A stretch of 64,000 bases of DNA, from NCBI GenBank assembly GCA_012845835.1, contig JABAKD010000024.1:3080061-3144060 (forward strand), given 5' to 3'. Within the stretch, counting starts at the first letter, position 1, and every line of letters begins with the position of its first letter. The DNA comes from Undaria pinnatifida. Taxonomy: Eukaryota; Sar; Phaeophyceae; Laminariales; Alariaceae. Both the position numbers and the translations under genes were made by a program. Positions 48,601-58,441 of this stretch are shown here, one piece after another. The notes beneath the pieces are model-generated. The model made no database searches, was not told the origin of the DNA, and worked only from the letters and a program-made list of their open reading frames with translations.

Positions 48601-51600
48601 TCCCATGGGACGGATGTACTATCCCGCGTATCCCATGGGATGTCCTATTGGATATAGTATGGAAAACACATGGGATACATACACATGGGATATCCCACGG
48701 GATTAACGCTCCCATGGGATGTCCCATACGACACCCTACGGGATATCGGATGCGATGCCCCATGAGATACATCCGATGGGATATTCTTTGGGATGCCCTA
48801 TGGGCGATACATTGGGATACCTTCTATATGGGTTGAAGGCTCCCATTCCAAATCCCATGGAGCAGCCCGTGGGATATCCCATGGGACGGATGTACTATCC
48901 CCTGTATCCCATGGGATGTCCTATTGGATATGGTACGGAAAACACATGGAATACACACACGGGATATCCCACGGGATTAACGCTCCCATGGGATGTCCCA
49001 TGGAGTGTTGGGTTGTCGCGGGAAGAGTTATCCGCCAGGGAACAATTATTTGGCCCTTGGGGTACCAACACCCGACCCGGAATCCTCACCGTGGGACATG
49101 ATGCTTCATTGCTGGGTTCGCTGCTGCTGCTGCTGCTGCTGCTGCTTGTGCTGCTGTCGTAGACTCCGCTCACCTTACGCCCCCCGAAACGCCTTCCGAG
49201 GAGGTTGTGTGCTGCCATCTGGCGTTTTCGGACATGCTCAATATAGTCTCCCTCGAATCTGAAAATCCAATATGAATTGCGAAAGGACATTCACCTGCTG
49301 CTGCTTGTGCTGCTGTCGTAGACTCCGCTCACCCTACGCCCCCCCAAACGCGTTCCAAGGAGGTTGTGTGCTGCCATCTGGCGTTTTCGGACATGTTCAG
49401 TATCGTCTCTCTCGAATCTGAAAATACAACATGAATTGCGAAAGGACATTCACCTGCTGCTGCTGCTTGTGCTGCTGTCGTAGATTCCGCTCACCCTACG
49501 CCCCCCGAAACGTCCTTCAAGGAGGTTGTGTGCTGCCATCTGGCGTTTTCGGACATGTTCAGTATCGTCTCCCTCGAGAGTGAAAATACAATGATGAATT
49601 CCGAGAGAACATTCACCTGCTGCTGCTTGTGCTGCTGTCGTAGATTCCGCTCACCCTACGCCCCCCCAAACGCCTTCCAAGGAGGTTGCGTGCTGCCATC
49701 TGGCGTTTTCGGACATGTTCAATATCGTCTCCCTCGAGTGTGAAAGTAAAATGATGAATTGCGAGAGGACGTCCACATTGATTGCCTGATCCCCCCCAAA
49801 ATTAGAACTAAATGGGATATAAAGAAATTCCTTGGAGGGAAATAAGTCGTCATAGGTGTCGTTCGTTGGTGTTGCGATCACTCGTGTATTGTTTGCCGTC
49901 CGATAATGTGCAGAAGGAGTGCAAGAAACGACGAAAAAAACAGGAAATGAAACCATTACGTTACAAAATGTAGTTGTAAGGGGAGTCGCCGACCTATATC
50001 CTTAATGAGGACACACAACTCGTAATACGCGCGATCGGAGTATCACACACAGCTTGCAAAGATGAGTTTCGACGAAATCTTCGATCTCACAGCTGGAGTG
50101 TATTTTCATTTTTTATACAATGTAAAAATGGTTACTTTTTTGTTGGATTTCGACATTCCAGAGACGTTCTTGGGGCGTCCACGCTACTGCTGCATTAGTA
50201 AGTCTTCGATTTTGTTGTGTGCGGGGAGAGTCCTTCGGTGATTGCCGCGACTGCAGCACGCATTGCCTATCCCTTCCCTTCCTTCCTCGATCGCTCCTTC
50301 TTAGGAGGTTTTCCTTCCTCAATAGCTCCTTATAGGAGTTTTTTTTCCTTCCTCAATCGCTCCTTGTTCGGAGATTTTCCTTCCTCCCTCCGTAGACGTA
50401 GCTCAGATCCGGAAAGTCACTGAGCAGGCTCTTCTTCCCCCTCCCCACTACGGTACGCGCATTCCTTGTTATCGGGAGCATAATTCTGCCCTTTCGTCCC
50501 TCGTCGGCTCGCATTGAGTTGCGCCCGTTGGCGCCATCAGTTGGGCCTGGAATGCGGCATTGATAGTTATTCGAGTTTTGATAGGCGAAGATGAACATTC
50601 TTGGGGGAGACTGGTTCTACGATAGCCCCCCCCCCCCAAAAAAAATACCAGCGATTTTCTCTAGCGAACGTTTCATGGCTGCTCGACACAAGGAAGGATA
50701 CTATTGAAAAAAAAGAAGTGTATATCCATTTTTTTTCTTGTGTGCAAAGGCCTATTGTCGATCGATGACGTCGGGGTGTCGAGAGACACACCGTGTTTCA
50801 GGAGATACGACCGGGAGCTGGTTCTGAAACCGGCGATTTTGTTGAAGAAAAAAAGGTTGGGGGGGCTACCGTAGTAAGATTCGGGACTACCACGGTTGTA
50901 ACACGCTTATATCCCCACCACTGGCCATCTTATTCGAGCTTCGGACCAAGGCTAACAGTACAGGGGTCACTTTCGGGACTTATTTTTGCGGAGGTTATTA
51001 GCCGCTCGCGCGAGTGACCCCTTCTGTTCCCTTTCGGTCTTATTCTTCAGCGCTGTTGTCCTTGGCGATGTGAGTCCGAAATGGAATGGTAAATCTATGC
51101 TTCGCCAAAAAACGCGCCTGAGACGAAAGATAAGAACGTGGCCTCTTTTGTACCGAAAGTAGTGTAGGGCACACCCTGTCTTACGCGAAAATCTAGACGG
51201 AAATAAGAACGTGGCCTCTTTTGTACCGAAAATAGTGTAGGGCACACCCTGTCTTACGCAAAATTCTAGACGGAAATAAGAACGTGGCCTCTTTTGTACC
51301 GAAAATAGTGTAGGGCACACCCTGTCTTACGCAAAAACCTAGACGGAAATAAGAACGTGGCCTCTTTTGTACCGAAAATAGTGTAGGGCACACCCTCTCC
51401 TACACAAAAATCTAGACGCAAATAAGAACGTAGCCTCTTTTGTGTACGCAAAAATCTAGGAGGAAATAAGAACGTGGCCTCTTTTGTACCGAAAATAGTC
51501 TCGGGCACACCCTCTCTTACACAAAAATCTAGACGAAAATAAGAACGTAGCGTCTTTTGTACCGAAAATAGTGTAGGGCACACCCTGTCTTACACAAAAA

Positions 51601-54600
51601 TCCCACCCTGGCCAGAAGCAAGAGACCCTTAATGGGTGTCGCATGCTGCAACTCGTCTCCAAGAAAAGATGTCGTGCTATGAATAGCATTGTTAATAGCG
51701 CCAAAAACGATGCCTGTTGTGCGAATCGCTGAGTATTTTTATTAGAAATATTTTAAGGGCGTCAGCCGTGAGTTCGACGGATATCGGGTCAATACTCATG
51801 TTTGCATTTTTTTTGTCCGTGAAGCACAGAGTCACTCGTGCGAGTGACTCAAAGGCAGCAGTGAAAAGGTGGGTATCCCCCCTCCCCTACCGTTCGTCTT
51901 GATCTACATCAGGAGGTAACCGCTACTGCAACAAACACGCCTATCGTCCGTCTGGCGCTGGAACGATAAGAGGTAGCTCCTTTTGGACCGTTTTCTTTCT
52001 GAGTGGCGAGGGACAACATCACTTGAAATTAGTATAGGGGATGGGTTTTAGGGATCTAAAGTATGGGGGAGGAGTTTTAGGGCTCTAAAGCCCTTGAGAC
52101 CCCTAAAACCCCTCCCTTATACTAATTCCAAGATTTTTTTCCCCGAAGCGGGTTTCCAGCTGTGCAGGCGTTGGCCCTTTTCGAACTCCTAAAATGATCC
52201 TAGTCTAACTCCAAGTATTTTGTCACCATGTCGGGAGTGCGGCGTTAAAAGGATTGTAACCGTTTGGGGACCCATGCGCAGCGACAAAACAAAAGTATAA
52301 GCGCGTTCTTATCGTTGTGCAAGCATGCGGCAAAGACTACGGCAGCGCAAGCTACAGTATCTGCGTGTCTCACAGGTACTTACTTGCGTTGGAGGTCGAC
52401 AGCAGTAAAACAAAATTATTCGTTCAGCTCAATCTCCATAGTGCCAAGGGGAGTCGCCGACGTATATCCTTAACGAGGACACACATCCCGTAATACGCGC
52501 GATCGGAGTATCACACACAGCTTGCAAATAGGAGTTTCGACAAAATCTTCGATCTCACAGCTGTGACAATGGAAGGCCGAAAGCTTGAAATTCCCGAACA
52601 TCCCAGCCAAACTTTGCCTGAGCGGTCGCCTATGGACCCAATTTGGTAAAAATATTTTTTGAAATTTTCCAGAATTCCAGGAAAAAACGATTTCTCGCGG
52701 CGATCTTGGCCGACATCGGCCTGAAAATTGCTCAATCAGATCTTGGACTAGACGCGGCGCAATTTCGTGTTCTCCATACATTTCGTTCGACGAAATCAAC
52801 GACAGCGTCGTGAACTCTGAACGTGGCGAGCTAGTTAGGGACTCCGATCCCCCCTTGGTGTAGAGCGCTCACTATACGGCCGGTGATTTGAGGCGGGCGC
52901 CGATCAGGCTTCTGTTCAAAACACATTTGACGGCTGGTGTATAGAAAATTGAGACAAAAACTCTCTATCGTCTGCCAACGGGCGAAAAACAGAATTTTGA
53001 GAGGATGTGACGGAAGAGCACAGGACAACACAAGCAACCTCTCACGCCCTAGGGCATGGATCGAGATAAACTCTTCAGCGCTGTCACCTACACTCATGTG
53101 GCCTTGTCCGGAACGAAGAGGAGTGACCATGGGTTGTCTGTGTCTCGAGATCGAAGGTCAATCGTGTTTGGTGGGCAATGTTGATCAAGGCTTAATAAAA
53201 AATGGACAAATTGACCTGTTGGACTGCATAACCCGAAAAAGAGCCAGAGAATAACCATTTTAGTAATATTTTCCCCATAGCGACGTTACCCGGAATCTTT
53301 CAGCAAATAACCCCCCAAAAAAAGTTTGGGAGCTTTTAGGCCAAACTATCGGCTTTCCATTGCCATAGGTCTCACAGCTCGAGTGTATTTTTATTTGTAT
53401 CATATAGCAGCCCGGGTTTCTTCGTGTGAATGAAGGATGCTGCAATTGTCAGTTATATTTTCCTCAATTTTTTCCGTCTTCACCCCTTTGGAGCCCCCCC
53501 CAAAATCCCTCCCTATACTATATCCAAGTAGATTTGTCCCCCAAGAGGGTTTCCAGTATTGAAAGGCGTTAAGCTCCAATAGCAGTAGTGAAAGGCGTTA
53601 AGCTCCAATAGGGTTAAGAAGCCCAATATCGTCGGAATCCCTTTCTTTTTATTTTGCATTTTTGTTTTTTCGTTGCATACCTATGTGCGCCATAGCGTTT
53701 TTCTTCGGTGTTAACACTTCAAGTTTCCCTTACCCCCTTCAGGTCCCCCAAACCCTTCCCCTATACTATTTCCAAGTAAGTTTCCCTTACCCCCTTAAGG
53801 TCCCCCAAACCCTTTCCTATACTATTTCCAAGTAGTTTTGTCCCCATAAATGGGTTTCCAGTTATAAAGGCGTTAATCCCTTTAGGCCCCCCAAAAATGG
53901 GCTTCCAGTTGTGAAGGCGTTAACCCCTTAATAGCCCCCAAACCCCTCCTATTCTAATTTCAAGTGATTTTGTCCCAAAATGGGTTTCCAGTTGTGAAGG
54001 CGTTAACCCCCTTATAGCCCCAAAACCCACCATATACTAATTTCAAGTGATTATGTCCCCGAAAACGTGTCCAGTTGTAAAGGCGTTAGAGAAGGTTTTG
54101 GGTGGGGGTGTAGAGTAGGTTAACATATAAGGACCCTCAGAAGGCAAAGACCAAAGGGTGCATATCTGCCGTAGTATTATATAGTAGCATGTACCACTCC
54201 GCCAAGAAAATATTATTAGCTCGATATTAATAATGTTTGACAAATGTGCGAAACTCCGGGATCTTGGGGAGGGGAGGGGATGATACATGAGCATCCCCTG
54301 GTCACCCAATCAACGGACGTTTGAGGTCCTTTTGATCTGTCTGTCTGCATGCGGATGCGATTGTCAACGAGTCTTTTTTTTCTTTTTTTTCGGATAGCGG
54401 TACTGCATAGCTTCAATTCCATCTCGAGCTTGCATTTTTCGTTTTCCATGTGAAGCTTATGCTTATCGTCGGGCTGGTATATCCCCTTATGCCTCCCCCT
54501 TCCTCTGTCTTTTGTTTTCGCCATCAGTTGGACCTGGAATGTGGCAAGCTTCAGGTGCAAGCGCTGGGCATGGTCAAAGCAGGGCGAAAAGATAGGGCCC

Positions 54601-57600
54601 TGCTTCTTCTCAAGGTCAAAAAGTGAGTCTCTTTTTTGCGGTGATATGACCGTTTAGCTATCGTTGTGCCTCAAAAAGGGAGTGTCCGTTGCGGTGAGAC
54701 GACCATTTTTCCTACCGTTGAGCCTAAAACCAAAAGTCTCTCTGCGGGGGTATTACCCTTTTTTTTTTTTTTTTTTTTTTTTATCCTCCGGCGGATGGGG
54801 AAAAATAAAGCTTTAGCTCACCACACTTCCACGTATTTTCAAACGCGTCGTGTGTCGATTTTACCGTTTTTCTACCGCGGGGCCTCGAAAAATGGGTATT
54901 TTTACGGTGATGTGGCCGTTTTGCTATCGTATGGCCTCAAAAAGTGAGTCTCTTTGCGGGGATATGGTCGTTTTGCTATCGTTGGGCCTCGAATAGCGAG
55001 TCTCTTGAGGCGAGAAGACCGTTTAGTACGTTGGGCCTGGAATATTGAATATGTTTGCGGTGATATGGCCGTTTTGCTTCCGTTGGACCTCAATGATCGA
55101 GTCTCTGCGGTGATATGACCGTTTTGGTACCGTTAGGCCTCAAATAGTGAGTCTCTTTGCGGTGATGTGACCGTTTTGCTATCATTGGGCCTCAAAAAAT
55201 GAGTCTCTGCGGTGATATGGCCGTTTTGCTGCCGTTGGGCCTCGAAAAGCGAGCCTCTTGAGGTGATGAGACCGTTCAGCTACCGTCGGGCCAAAAGCCC
55301 CCCGTCTCATAGCTACTGTACGATGGTAGAGCTACCGTACTATTAATACGGTAAACTGACGTAGTGGTGTAGAAGCTGCTGTGTTTAGCTACCGTTGCTT
55401 GGTGATACTGCAGAAACTGTAAGCATTGGCTGCTGTTCCATGGCAATACTGCTGTAGCTTCTTAACCCCTTTAGAGCCTCAAAACCCCTTCCTATTCTAA
55501 CTTCAAGTAGATTTGTCCCCAAAAAGGGTTCCAGTTGTCAAGGCGTTAAGGTCTACGAGTGAGTCCTCTTTTCGGCAATGGCCGCTGCTGCCGCCCGTTC
55601 CATTGTAGAGAATAGGCTGCTGTATTGTCAATAGCTACCTTTGCCAGGCTAAACATGACTACCCCTATGCGAAACGGTACGCATCAACTAAGGTTCCCTG
55701 CTAATATTGCAGCACCTGTGTACACCTGGCGGGGAGGGGACTGTAGCTCTCCAAAACATGTCTGCTTGCTTTGTTTGCGTTGCCCTGCCTTAGCACAGCG
55801 GCCGAGGTACACGAGGAGAGGGGGCTGTCACCCTCCCAACCATGTTTGCTTGCTTAGATTGCCTTGCCTTGCCTTGTATTCGCTGCTTGACAGTGGCGGC
55901 GGGGGAAACAGGGAGCGAGGGTTTCAGTTGCCACTCATTCGTGCATTCAATATTTCCCGGTTCGGTATCGTGCAGGCTGAAACAAGACCAAGCAGACAAG
56001 GCCAGCTCTCAGCTCCTTACCGTGCACCAGCTGGTAAGATTTGTGCTGGCTTGCCTTGCCTTGCCTTGCCTTGCCTTGCCTTGCCTTGCCTTGCCTCGCC
56101 TCGCCTTGCCTTGCCTTGCCTCGCCTTGCCTTGCCTTGCCTCGCCTTGCCTTGCCTTGCCTTGCCTTGCCTTGCCTTGTCTTGTCTTATCTTGCCTTGTT
56201 TAGTCTGTTTGTCTTATTGGTGTCCATGTTGTCTAAGCGCTCACTTCCACCAGCTGCTAAGCCCTTCTGGGCTGGACCCATGGTGTTTGGCAACAAATAG
56301 CTTAGATTAAGGGTAACGTCTTAGGCCACTTGGTTCCGCGCGTGGCCATGGACCATGAGGCGTCCCTCGTGCAGGATTCTACCGGATTTTTTTTTTTTTT
56401 TTCGAGCAGTTTGGCATTTTGTTTGTTTGGATGGTGCGCTTTGAGTGTGTGAGAAACAAATCGAGCAGGTTGGCATTTTTTTTGGCATCGTGCGTTTGAG
56501 CGTGAAAAACACGTATGCTCTTCTACTCGACATCGGCCTGCCGCTCGACCCCGCACAGACAAGCGACCACCAAATACGTTGCCCTTTCCGCGTGCTCTGG
56601 CACGCTTGATGATGGTGACCCCTACAAGCGCAAGAACAGGCCCGATTAGTCCACCCCTACCTCGCGCTCGGCTATGTCTGCTTCGCGCGCAACCATGGAT
56701 CATGGCCGCACGCGAAGCAGAAATGGCCACACGTAAAGCAGAAGTTGCCCAATGAGGCCGGTTCGTGCTCGTGCAGGGTGGCCATTATCAAGCAAGTGTG
56801 GCATCGGGAGGACGAACAATCGAAGCGAATTTGGCAATCAATCAGCTTCCGAGGGAACGGTGGGCGCGAGCGCCGGGGCGTCCATCGTGCAGTGTTTTTT
56901 TAATTTTTTCCGAACAGCTTGGCAGTTATGGTTGTATCTTAACGTGCGGTTTTTGAGTAGTTTTCTCCTCGACGACGGGCTGTCGCTCGGCCCCGCACAG
57001 ACTACCCCCACACACCTAATCACCCATACGTGGCCCTTTCGGCTTGCTCTGACCTGCTTGATTGTGAACACGTACGAGACCGCGCGAGAATCACAAGTGG
57101 CCCAATGAGGCATGCTCGTGCGCGTGCAGGGTCGCCATTGCCAAGCGTGCTAGAGCGCACGGCACAGGTAACGTATGGGTGGGTGGGTGGGTGGCGGTTG
57201 AGCGGCAGACGGATGTCGAGGAGAAGAACGATAAAAAAACGGACGATGTATTGAAAGTGCCAGCCTGCTCGACTATAAATGAATAGCACCCACCGCGATG
57301 ACCTCCCCCACACACGCACCTCGCGGCGCTTCGCGCTTGGTGCACGCGATGTCTGCCTGGTCGGTGAAAACCCGGACGTGCTCTGTACTCAAGATGGAGA
57401 CGATCGATTGGGAGTCGCAGCAGCTTAAGTTTTTGAACGATCTGAGGAACAAACCCCATGCCCTCCCATGCCCGTCTGCGTCATATCCACCCCCCCCTGC
57501 CCCGCCCTCCGCCCCCACATGCCCTACACACACCCCTCTCCCCCTCCCGGTCGTCTGCATGTCCCCTCTCCCCCTCCCGGTCGTCTCCATGTCCCCTGTC

Positions 57601-58402
57601 CCCTCCCCCTTGTCGATACTACTTACTTATTATACACAAGATGGAGACGATCGACTGGGAGTCACAGCAGCTTAAGGTTTTCAACGCCCTGAAGGAGGGT
57701 AATTTGGCGTTGCAGCAGCTGCACGAGGAGATGCCTTTGGAGAAAGTCGAGGAGCTCATGGCGGACACCGCCGAGAATATCGCCATGGAAGAGGTAAGGT
57801 GTCACCAATTTACACGACAGTATGATTCATGTTCTACTTTTTTTTTTCGTAACCAAGGCTTTTCATGGGTCATATTTCGACCCGCGGGCCGGGTTGGGAG
57901 GTCTCACGGGTCGGGTCGGATCAGGAGGATTTCGAATATCGCGGGTCGTATCAGGTCATGTCGTCTCGGGACACCCTGGCGCGACCCGACCCGCGACAAG
58001 CGGCCTGACCCGTGACATGCCCTGGATTTAACTAACTCAAAACCAAACCAATTCAAACCAAGCTCAAACCAACTCAAATCAAGCAATGAAATATCGAATC
58101 CAACTGGATCCAATCAGTTCCCCGCGCTCCCACTCCCCTCCCCTCCCCCCTGTTGCGCCCAGGAAATGGAACTAAACCAAATCAACCCAACTCAGACCGA
58201 ACCGGTTAAGATAACATCCGAAGTACGATAATATGAAATCCCCCCTCTCCCCCCCCCCCCCCCCCCCCCCCTTTGCTCGCTCAGGAAATTTCTAAGGCAA
58301 TCGGAGGGTCTTGGACGGAGGCGAACGAAGACGATCTCCTCGCCGAGCTGGCAGTACTGGAGAAGGAGGAACTAGGAGAACAAAACACGGCAGCAGCAGT
58401 AC

Positions 58403-58441
<39 letters not shown>

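Larger units (their letters stand above)
36689..54527 (+). other. VPS20-like intron 1, 17.8 kb repeat-filled
   Basis: It runs from donor GTGAGC to an acceptor with a long pyrimidine tract (CCTTCCTCTGTC...CCATCAG). Exons 1 and 2 join in phase 0, and the protein matches the family with no residues missing at the junction, so no extra exon is expected inside. It contains element C, two MULE-like elements, two MITE A copies, a split LINE end, S1 and S2 arrays, and satellites with periods near 275, 160 and 73 bp. Stretches between listed features (39900-40750, 42700-43030, 46250-47400) show no gene. Confidence 0.8.

Noticed and set aside
47930-51602. Regular repeats considered as a CRISPR array
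   Set aside because: The units are long tandem repeats without unique spacers, and the genome is eukaryotic.
56249-56300. Possible last exon reading PFWAGPMVFGNK then stop, after an AG in the VPS20 intron 3
   Set aside because: It could join exon 3 in another frame, but exon 4 at 57641 fits the protein family exactly and this does not.
55625-56310. Cys/Leu/Pro-rich open frames
   Set aside because: They are produced by the (CCTTG)n microsatellite. The real coding piece here is only the 58-bp VPS20 exon 3.
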